Counted from the stretch's first letter, positions 53,232-63,445 are shown. The stretch: DNA of 64,000 nucleotides from Ammoniphilus resinae (GCF_017873965.1 NZ_JAGGKT010000006.1:62001-126000); one strand, 5' to 3'. Notes: a model not told the origin generated them from the sequence alone. A program made the numbers and translations.

Positions 53232-54962
53232 ATGGGCTACCGTGCTTTATATCGTGTGTTTCGCCCACAATCTTTTCACGATGTCGTGGGGCAAGAGCCG
53301 ATCACTCGTACCTTGCAAAACGCCATCAAAGAACAACGTTTTTCCCATGCGTATTTATTTAACGGTCCGCGGGGAACGGGGAAGACAAGTGTCGCGAAGA
53401 TTTTTGCGAAGGCTGTCAATTGTCTGCATGGTCCTGCTGCTGAGCCCTGTAATGAATGTTCAGCCTGCATAGGGATAACGGCAGGTTCCGTTGTCGACGT
53501 AATGGAGATTGATGCGGCTTCAAACCGTGGAGTGGAAGAAATTAGGGATATTCGTGACAAGGTAAAGTATGCCCCCACAGAAGTTCGCTTTAAGGTGTAT
53601 ATTATTGACGAAGTCCATATGCTTACAACAGAAGCCTTTAATGCTCTTTTGAAGACATTGGAAGAGCCGCCAGAGCACGTTATTTTTATCCTTGCTACGA
53701 CAGAACCGCATCGTTTGCCAGCTACGATTATCTCCCGTTGTCAACGTTTTGATTTCCGCAGTATCTCTGCCAAATCCATGATAGGGAAATTACGTTATGT
53801 TGCCGATTCGAAGGGGATCCAGGTTTCCGATTTGGCGCTTTCCTTAATTTCCAGAATATCTGCAGGCGGAATGAGGGATGCGTTAAGTCTATTTGACCAA
53901 GTGTATTCCTATTCAGGGGATCAAATTGACGTGGATGATGTCGTGGTTATCACTGGCGTTGTTTCCCAGCAATTATTGAATCGGTTAGCAGAACAAGTGT
54001 ATAGTAAAGACATTGCGTCGATCCTTGAACTGATCCAGCAAGTTATGGCGGAAGGAAAAAATCTAGAGCAGTTTTTGGATGATGTCTTGATGTTTTACAG
54101 GGATTTGTTATTATACAAAACAGCCCCGCAGCTAGAGGAATTAGAGCACCGAACAATGGGTGACGATGTGTTTGTTGTACTGGCCAAGCGGTATTCGGCG
54201 GAACAGCTTTATCACATTATTGAAGAACTGAATAAGGTATCCGGAGAGATGAAGTGGTCCAATCATCCGAAGATATTGCTTGAACTTGGATTTATTCGAT
54301 TAGTGGAAGGGCTTGCTGCCCCTAGCGTGAAGACGGATCTTCCGGAAATCGAAGGATTGGTGCAGCGTATTGGCCAATTAGAGAGAAAGATTAGCCAACT
54401 TCAGTCTGCAGGTGTGGCATCTGTTGCCATGCCAACTGCCACTGCCACATCGACGCCAGCAGAGGCTCCAACGCGTAGGGAAACACCCAAACGCTCCGGC
54501 ATGCCGTCTACGGTTAAAATTTCTGAACAACGGATCAAAGAAGCAGCTGCTTCTTCCAGCCCACAGGAGCTGCAGAATGTATTGCAGAAGTGGTCCGAAG
54601 TACTTAACAAAGTTAAGAAAAGAAAGATTCAGGTACACGCTTGGCTGCTAGACGGGACACCTGTTGCCGCAGGCAACGGTAGTCTTGTAGTGAGCTTCAA
54701 GAGTGCGATACACCGAGAAACAACAGAGAAGCCGATGCATCGGCAACTAATTGAAGAAATAGCGGCAGATGTGCTGGGTAAACCCTATGAATTACTTACC
54801 TTAATGGAAAATCAATGGGAAGAAATAGGTCCCCAAAGTCCCCAAACAGGACAGCCAAATGGGCTGGAGCAAGCTGAACAGCAACCACAGGAATCAACCG
54901 ATTTGTTTGTGGATGAAGCCATTAAATTGGTCGGTCGGCAGCTTATTGACATAAAAGATTAA
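53232..54962 (+). CDS. dnaX: DNA polymerase III subunit gamma/tau
   Basis: 576 aa clamp-loader ATPase. Walker [10 protein letters not shown], a zinc module with C-N-E-C-S-A-C, Walker [10 protein letters not shown], sensor 1 ILATTEPHR and an SRC arginine-finger motif (IISRCQRF) are intact. A tau-like C-terminal region with a Pro/Ala/Thr linker follows. ATG 53232 aligns with the B. subtilis start (M-x-Y-x-A-L-Y-R-V); a GTG 9 bases earlier is possible. No slippery frameshift signal was noticed. Confidence 0.96.
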   Translation: MGYRALYRVFRPQSFHDVVGQEPITRTLQNAIKEQRFSHAYLFNGPRGTGKTSVAKIFAKAVNCLHGPAAEPCNECSACIGITAGSVVDVMEIDAASNRGVEEIRDIRDKVKYAPTEVRFKVYIIDEVHMLTTEAFNALLKTLEEPPEHVIFILATTEPHRLPATIISRCQRFDFRSISAKSMIGKLRYVADSKGIQVSDLALSLISRISAGGMRDALSLFDQVYSYSGDQIDVDDVVVITGVVSQQLLNRLAEQVYSKDIASILELIQQVMAEGKNLEQFLDDVLMFYRDLLLYKTAPQLEELEHRTMGDDVFVVLAKRYSAEQLYHIIEELNKVSGEMKWSNHPKILLELGFIRLVEGLAAPSVKTDLPEIEGLVQRIGQLERKISQLQSAGVASVAMPTATATSTPAEAPTRRETPKRSGMPSTVKISEQRIKEAAASSSPQELQNVLQKWSEVLNKVKKRKIQVHAWLLDGTPVAAGNGSLVVSFKSAIHRETTEKPMHRQLIEEIAADVLGKPYELLTLMENQWEEIGPQSPQTGQPNGLEQAEQQPQESTDLFVDEAIKLVGRQLIDIKD

Positions 54963-54975
54963 AGGAGGAAACAAG

Positions 54976-55299
54976 ATGCGTGGCGGAATGGGAAATATGA
55001 ACGGCATGATGAAACAGATGAAAAAGATGCAAGATCAAATGATGAAGGCTCAGGAAGAGCTAAAACTTAAAACGGTAGAAGGGACTGCCGGTGGCGGAGT
55101 AGTGACCATTGTTGCTAATGGACATAAGGAAATCCAGGAGGTAATGATTAAGCCAGAAGCAGTTGACCCGGATGATGTGGAAATGCTGCAGGATCTTGTT
55201 TTGACAGCTGTGAACGATGCCCTGAAAAAAATAGATGAAATGACTGCGAAGGAAATGGGTAAGTTTACCGGCGGTATGAATATTCCGGGATTATTCTAA
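54976..55299 (+). CDS. YbaB/EbfC family nucleoid-associated protein
   Basis: 107 aa. N-terminal Met/Gln-rich helix ([25 protein letters not shown]), then [20 protein letters not shown] and [12 protein letters not shown]. Binds DNA as a dimer; equals yaaK in B. subtilis. AAAGGAGG precedes the ATG 13 bases after dnaX. Confidence 0.95.
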   Translation: MRGGMGNMNGMMKQMKKMQDQMMKAQEELKLKTVEGTAGGGVVTIVANGHKEIQEVMIKPEAVDPDDVEMLQDLVLTAVNDALKKIDEMTAKEMGKFTGGMNIPGLF

Positions 55300-55309
55300 G
55301 GTGGCTTAA

Positions 55310-55906
55310 GTGTATTATCCGGAACCGATTGCGAAATTAATTGAGGGTTTTACCAGGCTTCCGGGAATTGGCCCGAAGACGGCTACTCGTTTAGCCTTTC
55401 ATGTGTTAAATATGAAAGAAGAAGATGTAGTAGAGATAGCGAAGGCGCTCGTAAACGCCAAGCGGAAGCTGCTCTATTGTTCTCATTGTCAAAATATCAC
55501 CGATGTGGATCCTTGCTATATTTGCAGTGATAAAACGCGCGATAAATCATGTATTTGCGTTGTTCAAGACCCGAAGGACTTAATCGCCATGGAGAGAACA
55601 AGGGAATTCCATGGGCAGTATCACGTTCTGCATGGAGCGATCTCTCCAATGGATGGCATTGGACCAGAGGATATCCGCTTGCCAGAGTTGATAAAACGGT
55701 TAAATGATGAACAGGTTACAGAAATCATCTTGGCAACAAACCCCAATATTGAGGGAGAAGCGACAGCCATGTACATCTCCCGTCTAGTCAAACCAATTGG
55801 CATTAAGGTCACCCGAATTGCCCACGGACTGCCGGTTGGCGGAGATTTGGAATATGCCGACGAAGTCACCTTGACCAAAGCCTTGGAAGGGCGGCGGGAA
55901 ATCTAG
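55310..55906 (+). CDS. recR: Recombination mediator RecR
   Basis: 198 aa. HhH motif [15 protein letters not shown], zinc finger C-S-H-C...C-Y-I-C, and Toprim domain ([54 protein letters not shown]) complete. Works with RecF/RecO to load RecA. GTG start after AAGGTGG; third gene of dnaX-ybaB-recR. Confidence 0.97.
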   Translation: MYYPEPIAKLIEGFTRLPGIGPKTATRLAFHVLNMKEEDVVEIAKALVNAKRKLLYCSHCQNITDVDPCYICSDKTRDKSCICVVQDPKDLIAMERTREFHGQYHVLHGAISPMDGIGPEDIRLPELIKRLNDEQVTEIILATNPNIEGEATAMYISRLVKPIGIKVTRIAHGLPVGGDLEYADEVTLTKALEGRREI

Positions 55907-55930
55907 GAACCCTAAGGGGTTCTTTTTTTA
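55907..55930 (+). terminator. Terminator of the dnaX-ybaB-recR operon
   Basis: GAACCCTAAGGGGTTC hairpin followed by seven T. Confidence 0.9.
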
Positions 55931-55971
55931 TGGAGACAAGCATAGGTTGTATTGTTATGGAGGTGAAAAAA

Positions 55972-56193
55972 ATGTTTGCTGAACGAAAGCAAAAAAGGGT
56001 GGTTCAAGAACGTATTAGGGAAGAGAGACAACAGCTTCTTCATGGGGTAAAACTTGCGATGGAACAATGGCGCTATGTCACCACCCATCTTGATGAAGGA
56101 AGCCGTAAATACGACATGATTGAGATCATGGAACGCAGGTACATGTTTCTATTAAATACAGCAAAGAAACGCAAATTGCATGCCTTATTTTAA
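55972..56193 (+). CDS. YaaL-like protein (DUF2508)
   Basis: 73 aa, charged and helical: RIREERQQLLHGVKLAMEQW, RKYDMIEIMERRYMFLLNTAKKRK. Length, pattern and position between recR and bofA match B. subtilis YaaL, function unknown. ATG 55972 is chosen because GGAGGTG lies about 8 bases upstream; the in-frame upstream start crosses the recR terminator. Confidence 0.9.
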   Translation: MFAERKQKRVVQERIREERQQLLHGVKLAMEQWRYVTTHLDEGSRKYDMIEIMERRYMFLLNTAKKRKLHALF

Positions 56194-56211
56194 TCCGGGA
56201 GGGATTGTCAG

Positions 56212-56478
56212 TTGGGAGCATGGATTTGGCTTGTTGTAGGGTTAGGGTTAGTTATGATCACGGTACTCATTGGTCAGTCAGCCTGGCGTCCTTTGCGTTG
56301 GGTGGGTTATGGGCTGTTTAAAATTGCCCTTGGCGCCATTTTGCTTTTTGTGTTTAATTCGTTTGGAACCTATTATGATTTTACGATTCCGATTAATCCG
56401 GTAACAGCGGCGATGTCCGGTTTCCTCGGCCTTCCGGGTCTTGTCTCGTTAACGATTATAAAAGCCTTTCTGGTGTAA
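56212..56478 (+). CDS. bofA: Pro-sigma-K processing inhibitor BofA
   Basis: 88 aa. Two membrane spans (WIWLVVGLGLVMITVLIGQS and ALGAILLFVFNSFG) and the conserved C-terminal IPINPVTAAMSGFLGLPGL. BofA with SpoIVFA holds the SpoIVFB protease inactive in the forespore-engulfing membrane until the sigma-G signal. TTG start after GGGAGGGA. Position after yaaL is as in Bacillus. Confidence 0.95.
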   Translation: MGAWIWLVVGLGLVMITVLIGQSAWRPLRWVGYGLFKIALGAILLFVFNSFGTYYDFTIPINPVTAAMSGFLGLPGLVSLTIIKAFLV

Positions 56479-56550
56479 CCCTCCATTTGACAAAATTTAA
56501 ACTTGGACATATAATAATGAAAATCATTATCAAAATAGTCGGTAGGTATT

Positions 56551-58050
56551 ATGAAGCCAAGCCATACGTTTTTTTCTCTTATTTTTCTAACCATCCTGAC
56601 GATCACTGTCCGCCTCCCATTTATGGGGAGATTTGCGGACAGTTTTGATGCGGTTGATTTCGCCTTTGGGGTGGAAAATTTTGATGTTTTCGCTATGCAA
56701 CCCCATTTTCCGGGCTATCCCGTACTCATGGTGTTAGGGCATGGGCTTAATCAAATCATACACGATCCCGTAAAGTCCCTGTCTTTCCTTAGTATCTGCA
56801 GTGGAGCAGCGCTGATTATTCCCGTCTACTTGATCGCAAGCAGGATCTGGGACCGGGTGACGGGATGGGGTGCTGCAGGACTAGTTGCCCTTAATCCTTT
56901 GCTTTGGGTCTATTCCTTGCAGCCGATGTCTGATCTGCCTGGGGTGCTGGGTATAGTAGGCTCTGCTGCCTTTGTTGTCCTTGCTTGGAAAGCACAAAAA
57001 GGGGAAAAGGCCCAGTGGATATTTGCAGGGTTGGCAATTATCCTTTTTGGGTTGGCGATGGGGATTCGGCTCTCTTATTTTCCGTTCTTTTCCTTCCTCC
57101 TTTATCTCTTTATAGTCCTGCCGCGATCGATGAGGGGCTATCTTTGTTTAATTGGGACAGGCTGTTTATCGATTTTACTATGGGTTATTCCAACAGCCCT
57201 TCATGAAGGAGGAGTAGTCCCTTACCTGCGAATGGGCATGGCTTTCACGGAAGGTCATTTTACCGAATGGGGCGGCACGGTTCTGGATGCGCAAATATCT
57301 TTCCTTGATCGGGTGCGAATCATCATTGGTCAGCATCTTTTCTATTCCGGGGGTTTAGGGTGGCTTGCTCAAGGAATGGAAGAACGATGGATATGGTTTG
57401 GGATTTTGCTGTGGGCTTTACTTGGAGTGTGGCAATACCGAAACAATCGAACGGTTTTCTTCTTTTTCTTTCTAGCCAGTGCCCCTTATGCCTTATGGGT
57501 CCTGTTCGGTCAAAACGTGGACAAGCCAAGACATATTCTTCCTCTTATTCCGTTTTTATTGATGGCGTTTTCTCCTTTGATCCTGTCCAAAAGATGGAGA
57601 AAACTAACGGTACCTATTCTTTTGGTGATTCTACTTTTATTTGGTACGATAGGATGGGGGAGGGGTGTCGAATATCGGCAAACAACTCCGCCGGTGATTC
57701 AGTTGATTGATTACCTAGACTATCACTATCCAGCGAACAACAGTGTGATTTTCACTTGGGAAGAAGAGCGTGTGATCCATTATTATCAACCAGAATGGGA
57801 TGCAGTTCGGTTAAAATCGTTTCGTTACTTCACTAACAAGGTATTGGTATATGGAGTCGATCCATCCAAACCTCTTTTACTAACAGATCATGTTTTACAT
57901 GGCTTTGGCCCACAACAGGAGGAAATACTCCCTCATCTTGAGAGGGTTGCAGAGTTTACAGGAAATCCCCTGTTTGATCCGGTTTATCATCGGATTACAC
58001 TCTATCAAGCAAAGCCAAGTTTATTGCAATACTTGAAAATGAACAAATAA
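56551..58050 (+). CDS. GT-C fold membrane glycosyltransferase-like protein
   Basis: 499 aa with about 10-11 membrane spans. The first outer loop carries acidic residues (RFADSFDAVDFAFGVENFD), as in the GT-C active-site loop, followed by PHFPGYPVLM. A soluble C-terminal domain of about 110 residues (IQLIDYLDYHYPANNSVIFTW) follows. Predicted to transfer a sugar from a polyprenyl-phosphate carrier outside the membrane. It starts a four-gene cluster with a phosphodiesterase-like protein, a GT2 and a UDP-sugar dehydrogenase homologue. Confidence 0.8.
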   Translation: MKPSHTFFSLIFLTILTITVRLPFMGRFADSFDAVDFAFGVENFDVFAMQPHFPGYPVLMVLGHGLNQIIHDPVKSLSFLSICSGAALIIPVYLIASRIWDRVTGWGAAGLVALNPLLWVYSLQPMSDLPGVLGIVGSAAFVVLAWKAQKGEKAQWIFAGLAIILFGLAMGIRLSYFPFFSFLLYLFIVLPRSMRGYLCLIGTGCLSILLWVIPTALHEGGVVPYLRMGMAFTEGHFTEWGGTVLDAQISFLDRVRIIIGQHLFYSGGLGWLAQGMEERWIWFGILLWALLGVWQYRNNRTVFFFFFLASAPYALWVLFGQNVDKPRHILPLIPFLLMAFSPLILSKRWRKLTVPILLVILLLFGTIGWGRGVEYRQTTPPVIQLIDYLDYHYPANNSVIFTWEEERVIHYYQPEWDAVRLKSFRYFTNKVLVYGVDPSKPLLLTDHVLHGFGPQQEEILPHLERVAEFTGNPLFDPVYHRITLYQAKPSLLQYLKMNK

Positions 58051-58062
58051 GGCGGGTTCCTG

Positions 58063-59553
58063 ATGAAAAAAGCATCAAAGTTTGAAAAAACAGCGGCAAG
58101 GTGTTGGAATATCCTGAACGAAGGGAGGCCTTTTACCCCGGTTTTTGTGGTGGGGGTGTTTTTGTTATTCTCCATAAAAAGCTTAGGAGAGAGCAATTTT
58201 TGGCCGGCCTTCCTGCTTAGTTTGGGATCTGTATTGCCCTTGCTTGCGATTTATTTTTGCTATGATTTCCCTTTGCATTTGCGAAAATTTCTTTGGTTTC
58301 CTTTTGCAGCTGCACTCCTGCTTTTTAATGCCCCGAGTCTTTCGTTGCTATTATTTTCGTTGGGACTCTATTTTTTCTTTACCGTTATTTTCTGGGGGAC
58401 CATCTATTATCATTTGCGGATTGGGACAACCCTTTGGAATTTTACCCGCTTTTGGAAGCTGGTCTTAAAAAATAGTGATTCGACAAGTGGCAATGCCCAG
58501 GAGCAGATTCCCAAATTTCTTACCGTGCTTGCCTTGCTGCAGGGGAATTTCCAGCAGGTTCAGGTTGGTGAAGGGGTTTTATGGATGACTACCCTTCTTT
58601 TCTCTTTGGCTGTTTGGGTCTACAGTAAAGGGATTCATCACCTTCTGTTTAACTGGAAGCCAGAAGAGATTCCTACCTACACGCAGGATGAAACACCTAA
58701 AAAGGCACTTGCTGACCGGGTGATTATGGTGGTCATTGACGGTTGCCGCAAAGACCGTTTGGCTGAGGCGAATACTCCTTTTATCGATTGGCTGCGGGAG
58801 AACGGAACGGAATATTCGGAGATGGAAACCGTCTATCCAGCTCGGACAGTTGTCTGTTTTTCCTCGATGTATACGGGAACGTATCCAAGAGAGCATAGGA
58901 TTACGAGCAACATGGTGTACAGGTTAGGGATTCGCTGTGAAAGTATCTTTGACAGCTTGCGTAAGATCGGAAAGCTCGGCCGTTTACTCGGTGTTGCCCA
59001 TCTGGTGGATTCCTTAGGGGGAGACGTTGATACCTACACGGCAGTGGCCAAAAACGATGTGGTTGACAGTATGATTATGAAACGTGCAAAAGAGATCATG
59101 ACTGAGAAGAACCCCGATCTTTTCATTGTCCAGCTGATTAGTACGGATCAGACGGGGCACAGCAGGGGGGCTCTTTATCCGGAATATCGGGAAAAAATCG
59201 AGGAAGCCGATGCACATGTCGCGGATTTTTATCACTGGTTGAAAGCAGAGGGCTATATGGAAAACACCGCATTCATTGTTGCGGCAGACCATGGCCAATC
59301 CGATGGAATTGGGGGGCACGGGCATTTGGATGAAGGAGAGCGATTTGTTCCGTTCATACTACATGGTCCGATGATTCGCCAAGGGGTGAAAGTAACGGAG
59401 AAGCATTCGCTCGTTTCCGTTGCACCGACGATGGCTTACCTGCTGGGTGCCCCTTATCCAAATAAATCAAGGGGGCCTGTCCTGAGGGAGGCTATAAGAA
59501 ATGAGGTGGACCAGCATGAAGAAAAAGTGCATCGTTGTGATCCCAGCGCATAA
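58063..59553 (+). CDS. Membrane-anchored alkaline phosphatase superfamily phosphodiesterase
   Basis: 496 aa. The N-terminal third has about five membrane spans. The soluble domain from about residue 222 (RVIMVVIDGCRKDRL) has the nucleotide pyrophosphatase/phosphodiesterase fold: metal Asp in VVIDG, nucleophile Thr in YPARTVVCF, metal ligands in STDQTGHSRG, AADHG and GGHGHLD. It probably acts outside the cell on a phosphodiester such as a lipid headgroup or teichoic-type polymer. The 3' end overlaps the GT2 gene by 38 bases. Confidence 0.85.
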   Translation: MKKASKFEKTAARCWNILNEGRPFTPVFVVGVFLLFSIKSLGESNFWPAFLLSLGSVLPLLAIYFCYDFPLHLRKFLWFPFAAALLLFNAPSLSLLLFSLGLYFFFTVIFWGTIYYHLRIGTTLWNFTRFWKLVLKNSDSTSGNAQEQIPKFLTVLALLQGNFQQVQVGEGVLWMTTLLFSLAVWVYSKGIHHLLFNWKPEEIPTYTQDETPKKALADRVIMVVIDGCRKDRLAEANTPFIDWLRENGTEYSEMETVYPARTVVCFSSMYTGTYPREHRITSNMVYRLGIRCESIFDSLRKIGKLGRLLGVAHLVDSLGGDVDTYTAVAKNDVVDSMIMKRAKEIMTEKNPDLFIVQLISTDQTGHSRGALYPEYREKIEEADAHVADFYHWLKAEGYMENTAFIVAADHGQSDGIGGHGHLDEGERFVPFILHGPMIRQGVKVTEKHSLVSVAPTMAYLLGAPYPNKSRGPVLREAIRNEVDQHEEKVHRCDPSA

Positions 59554-60304
59554 TGAGGAAGAGGCGATCGGTCAAGTGATTCACAAGGTCCCCCGTTTTT
59601 TCCGTAAGGATCTGGAGGTATCGGTGTTGGTCGTCAATGACGGATCAACTGATCGCACCGTACAGGTGGCACTGGAGGCGGGTGCTGATCATATTTTAAC
59701 GATGCCTGGAAATTGCGGTCTTGGGGCAGCGGTGCGTACAGGACTGAAGCGAGCTTATGAGTGGGGTGCCGATGTGGCGGTCATGATTGATGCAGACAAT
59801 GAATACCCCGCAGAGGAAATACCAAACCTAATAGAACCCATTTTAGAAGGTCAGGCAGATTATGTGATGGGTTCCCGTTTCATGGGAAAAGTAAAAGGGA
59901 TGAAGCTTCACAGGCGATTCGGAAATTATTTTTTTACAGCGCTTCAGTCCATTTTGTTAAGAAGATGGATATACGACGGGCAATCCGGAATGAGGGTATT
60001 TAGTCGTCCTGTTTTAAATGATCTGGAAATCATTCATGATTATAATTATGCTCAGGTAATGACGCTGAATATTGTCCGGAAGGGGTACCGCATGATGGAG
60101 GTGCCGATATCCTATCAGGTGAGGACAACAGGTAGATCCTTTATCAAGTTTGGTGCTTATCTGAAGCATGTCATTCCCGCGATCTTTAAGGAAATGTCCA
60201 GGCCTGTGTCAGCGGGGAACAGGAAACAGCTTTACCCGGCATTAACGGGCAGTAAGACCCCCACTTCCATTTTTCGAAACGAGGGTAGGGGAAGTGGGGG
60301 ATAA
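59516..60304 (+). CDS. Family 2 glycosyltransferase (dolichol-phosphate mannosyltransferase-like)
   Basis: 262 aa GT-A enzyme: VVIPAHNEEEAIGQV, VVNDGSTDRT, DADNEYPAEEIP (DxD-type metal site), YVMGSRFMG, QSGMRVFSR. It likely makes a polyprenyl-phosphate sugar, the donor for the GT-C protein. ATG 59516 has GAGGTGG upstream. The last about 25 residues (from RKQLYPALTG) are encoded by the left part of a 95-bp palindrome and look unlike the family, so the natural C-terminus was probably replaced. Confidence 0.88.
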   Translation: MKKKCIVVIPAHNEEEAIGQVIHKVPRFFRKDLEVSVLVVNDGSTDRTVQVALEAGADHILTMPGNCGLGAAVRTGLKRAYEWGADVAVMIDADNEYPAEEIPNLIEPILEGQADYVMGSRFMGKVKGMKLHRRFGNYFFTALQSILLRRWIYDGQSGMRVFSRPVLNDLEIIHDYNYAQVMTLNIVRKGYRMMEVPISYQVRTTGRSFIKFGAYLKHVIPAIFKEMSRPVSAGNRKQLYPALTGSKTPTSIFRNEGRGSGG

Positions 60305-60326
60305 CTGCCCGTTAATGCTAGGGTAA
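60231..60326. repeat. 95-bp near-perfect palindrome at the 3' end of the GT2 gene
   Basis: Outer arms TTACCC/GGGTAA, then CATTAACGGGCAGT (60240-60253) and its exact complement at 60304-60317, then inner CCCCCACTTCC/GGAAGTGGGGG. The centre contains TTTTTCGAAACGAGGG. It looks like a small non-coding mobile-type repeat; the gene's stop codon lies within it. Confidence 0.85.
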
Positions 60327-60412
60327 GTGCAACTAACCATCAGAGGGGAATATTGGATTGGAAAATCCCTTTCTGATTGAAGCTTTTCTTACCAGGAGGT
60401 TAATAAAACGTT

Positions 60413-61666
60413 ATGAAGCCGATGTTAGGGGTCATCGTAGAAGGGGAGGCTGGGTTAGCTGTTGCAGTGGGATTTGCCAGCCGTGGATACCAGGTGGTAT
60501 ATGTAGAAACTTCGCCAGAGCGGCGGAAGGGACTGCTGGAAGGGAATCTACCTTCTACTGAGGAGGCCTTGCTGCTGGGATGGAAAGAGATGATCCAAAA
60601 TGGACTTCTTATCGTTACAGGAGAGCTCTCCCATTTGGCGCAGCTCTCTTTTGTTTTTATTTATGTGGAGACAGACAAGCTATGGCAGGTAGTCAAGTCG
60701 ATAGTCCCTTATCTTACGGCTGGAACAGGCGTCGTTTTAAAAAGTACGGTTCCTGTTGGAACAGGAGATGAAGTTCAACAGTGGCTGGTCGATCGCGGCC
60801 ATGCTATCGAAGTCATTTCCTCGCCAGAATTTTTACGCCAAGGGTCCGCTTTGGCAGATTTTCAGCAACCCTCTCGGACTGTACTAGGGGGGGAGGATTG
60901 CCATCCTACACTGCACTCGTTAAGAAGGCTTTTGGCTGCGGATAGGCTCCCCGTCCTTGTGACGAGCAGGCGCAACGCTGAGATGATTAAGTATGCGGAA
61001 ACCTCCTTTTTTGCGACAAAGCTTTCCTTTATCTATCAGCTTGCACAGCTTTGCGAGCGTCTTGGAGCAGAAGTGGATACGGTTGCTCAAGCGATTGGGC
61101 TGGATCCGCGGATTGGACAGGGCTTTATGGGGGCGGGAATGGGGGTTACCGATCCTAGTCTGGCCCATGACATACAGGCTTTGATTCTTCAGGCATCGGA
61201 TCAAAACGTAGAAACCCCACTTTTCCAAGCTGTACGAAAGATGAACGAAGGACAGCCAAAGTGGATGGTGAATCAAGTGCGTGAAAAGATTGTTCCACTT
61301 TTCGGTAGAACGATTGCAGTTTGGGGCATTCATCCAGATACAGCTTTACCAACGTTAACGCAATTATTGCAGGAGGGAATGAATCTTCACCTTTATGCCC
61401 CTGTTCAGTGGGAGGCGTTGAAACAAGAGGGAATTGAGGAACGCTTTTCGGATCAATTGTTCTATTTCGATTCACCGTGGGAAACGCTTGAGGGGGCCGA
61501 TGCCCTGACGATTATGGCTGAGCTGCAGGAATTTCGGGAATTGGATCTAACAAGGGTGAAGAAAATGATGCGGGATCCCCTTGTGATTGACGGGTGGAAT
61601 CTCTATCCGACAGTCTTGATGAAAGGTTTAGGTTTTGAATATGTATCAGTTGGTAGAAAAATCTGA
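60413..61666 (+). CDS. UDP-glucose/GDP-mannose dehydrogenase homologue, probably inactive
   Basis: 417 aa with the three-domain family layout: N-terminal Rossmann, central TSRRNAEMIKYAETSFFATKLSF helix, C-terminal UDP-binding half. KSTVPVGTGDEV and SSPEFLRQGSALADF match the family. Two key sites are altered. The nucleotide loop G-x-G-x-x-G has Val in its first position (V-E-G-E-A-G). The catalytic motif GGSCFPKD is replaced by T-D-P-S-L-A-H-D, with Ser249 in the place of the catalytic Cys. A binding or regulatory role, or a changed reaction, is more likely than UDP-glucuronate synthesis. Confidence 0.82.
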   Translation: MKPMLGVIVEGEAGLAVAVGFASRGYQVVYVETSPERRKGLLEGNLPSTEEALLLGWKEMIQNGLLIVTGELSHLAQLSFVFIYVETDKLWQVVKSIVPYLTAGTGVVLKSTVPVGTGDEVQQWLVDRGHAIEVISSPEFLRQGSALADFQQPSRTVLGGEDCHPTLHSLRRLLAADRLPVLVTSRRNAEMIKYAETSFFATKLSFIYQLAQLCERLGAEVDTVAQAIGLDPRIGQGFMGAGMGVTDPSLAHDIQALILQASDQNVETPLFQAVRKMNEGQPKWMVNQVREKIVPLFGRTIAVWGIHPDTALPTLTQLLQEGMNLHLYAPVQWEALKQEGIEERFSDQLFYFDSPWETLEGADALTIMAELQEFRELDLTRVKKMMRDPLVIDGWNLYPTVLMKGLGFEYVSVGRKI

Positions 61667-61734
61667 ACAAAGAGTATAAATGATTCCCAAGTTGGTTAAT
61701 AATGATGGAAAACAGGTTAGGATGTTGGTGGATC

Positions 61735-61914
61735 ATGGAATCAAGCGAAAAATGCTGTATCGTTTGTGGGCAAAAACAGGTGGAAGGAATCGCAATCTGG
61801 AAGGCATTTATTTGCCAAAGTTGCGAGCAGGAAATGGTGCAAACGGATGTGTTGGATGATAAGTATCCTTTTTTTGTAGAGAGAATGAAACAGATATGGA
61901 AAATGGAAGCCTGA
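61735..61914 (+). CDS. csfB: Anti-sigma-G factor Gin (CsfB)
   Basis: 59 aa zinc protein with two C-x2-C pairs (CIVCG and CQSCE) about 20 residues apart and a C-terminal helix YPFFVERMKQIW, matching Gin. It inhibits sigma-G (and sigma-E) until the proper stage of sporulation. ATG 61735 gives the family length; an in-frame ATG at 61702 is possible. Synteny with yaaO and tmk supports the call. Confidence 0.88.
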   Translation: MESSEKCCIVCGQKQVEGIAIWKAFICQSCEQEMVQTDVLDDKYPFFVERMKQIWKMEA

Positions 61915-62008
61915 TCGGTTGATAGTCTTGCTGAATAACAGCAAGGCTTTTTATTTTGCGGGAGAGAACGTATAATTTGGTTCAAAGGATGGGCAGGGAG
62001 TTGAAAAG

Positions 62009-63445
62009 ATGGATCAAAAGCAAATTCCGATTGAACAGGCCATGTCTCGTTATGCTGAAAAAAACACGGTCAGATTCCACGTACCGGGGCATAAAGGAAG
62101 AGGACAGGGATCCTTTCTTTCTTCTATTTTGCCTTATGATGTGACCGAGTTGCCAGGTCTTGATGATCTACATCATCCAGAAGAGGCAATCCTTGAGGCT
62201 CAGCGTTTGGCTGCTGAAGTGTTTGGCGCGGAGGAGAGCTTTTTTTTAATTGGCGGGAGCACGGTCGGAAACCTCGCTTTATTATTAACCGTATGTCGAC
62301 CAGGAGAGCTTGTTCTGGTACAAAGGAATGTTCATAAATCGATTATCCATGGATTAATTTTGGCACAAGCAAGGCCAATTTACTTGAAGCCGGAAATGGA
62401 TTTGGCGACAGGGCAGGCAATTGGTGTATCGCTTGTTGAATTACAGCGGAAAATCAAGGAATACCCAAAGGCAAAAGCGGTATTTCTATGTAATCCAAAT
62501 TATTATGGGATGGGATTTGACCTACGGGCTTACTCTGAATGCTGCCATTCGGCTGGGATGCCGCTGCTTGTCGATGAAGCACATGGGGCACACTTTGGAT
62601 TTTCCGAAGGGCTCCCACCTTCGGCGATGCAGTGTGGGGCAGATGCTGCTGTGCAGTCCACACATAAAATGCTTTCATCGATGACGATGTCTTCGATGCT
62701 GCACATCCAGGGGGATTTAATCGAACGTACACGATTACGCCAAGTCTTAACGATGGTGCAATCGAGCAGCCCTTCTTACCCTCTGCTGGCCTCTTTAGAC
62801 CGGGCAAGATATGAACTGGCTCTGAGGGGAGAGGAATTGTTTCGAGAGGGTTTGTTGCTGGCTAAGCGCTTGCGGCAGGGGGTTCGGGATATAGGCATCC
62901 CTTGGCTGTCTGCTGTTGGGAGGGAAGGGGTTTATGATTTTTTAGACCCGTTGAAGGTGACTTTGCAAACTAGAGCTTCGCTTTGTTCAGGATTTAGGCT
63001 GAAGGAGCATTTGGAAGTGGGAGGAATTTATCCGGAAATGGCGGATGAACGTCTTGTCCTTCTGGCCCTGTCGGCTGAAACAAAGGAAGAGGATATTAAG
63101 AGGACCTTGGAAGTAATATCTTCGCTGGATCGCGGGCTGCCTGTGGATGATACCTTGAGGGCTCATAAAGTCCACTTTTCCCAGCAGGTCGTCCTCACCC
63201 CTCATGAGGTGTTTCACCGCGGTCCTAGGGTCACTATCCCTTTTTATCAGGCGGAAGGGAAAATTGCTGCAGAAATGATTGCCCCCTATCCACCGGGGAT
63301 TCCGGTTGTCAATCCTGGAGAGAGGATCGACAGGGAAACGATCGATTATTTGATAGAATTGAAAGAACAAGGCTGTCGGATGCATGGGATTTCGGATCCC
63401 ACCTTACAGACCGTTTTAGTTGTGGGAGGTAGCGATGAAGAATAG
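62009..63445 (+). CDS. Orn/Lys/Arg decarboxylase family PLP enzyme (YaaO-like)
   Basis: 478 aa fold-type I decarboxylase. [12 protein letters not shown] at the N-terminus, [22 protein letters not shown] and the PLP lysine in QSTHKMLSS are intact. The C-terminal domain has [13 protein letters not shown]. The short form lacks the wing domain of E. coli enzymes, like B. subtilis YaaO and SpeA; lysine or arginine is the probable substrate. Its end overlaps tmk by 11 bases. Confidence 0.93.
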   Translation: MDQKQIPIEQAMSRYAEKNTVRFHVPGHKGRGQGSFLSSILPYDVTELPGLDDLHHPEEAILEAQRLAAEVFGAEESFFLIGGSTVGNLALLLTVCRPGELVLVQRNVHKSIIHGLILAQARPIYLKPEMDLATGQAIGVSLVELQRKIKEYPKAKAVFLCNPNYYGMGFDLRAYSECCHSAGMPLLVDEAHGAHFGFSEGLPPSAMQCGADAAVQSTHKMLSSMTMSSMLHIQGDLIERTRLRQVLTMVQSSSPSYPLLASLDRARYELALRGEELFREGLLLAKRLRQGVRDIGIPWLSAVGREGVYDFLDPLKVTLQTRASLCSGFRLKEHLEVGGIYPEMADERLVLLALSAETKEEDIKRTLEVISSLDRGLPVDDTLRAHKVHFSQQVVLTPHEVFHRGPRVTIPFYQAEGKIAAEMIAPYPPGIPVVNPGERIDRETIDYLIELKEQGCRMHGISDPTLQTVLVVGGSDEE

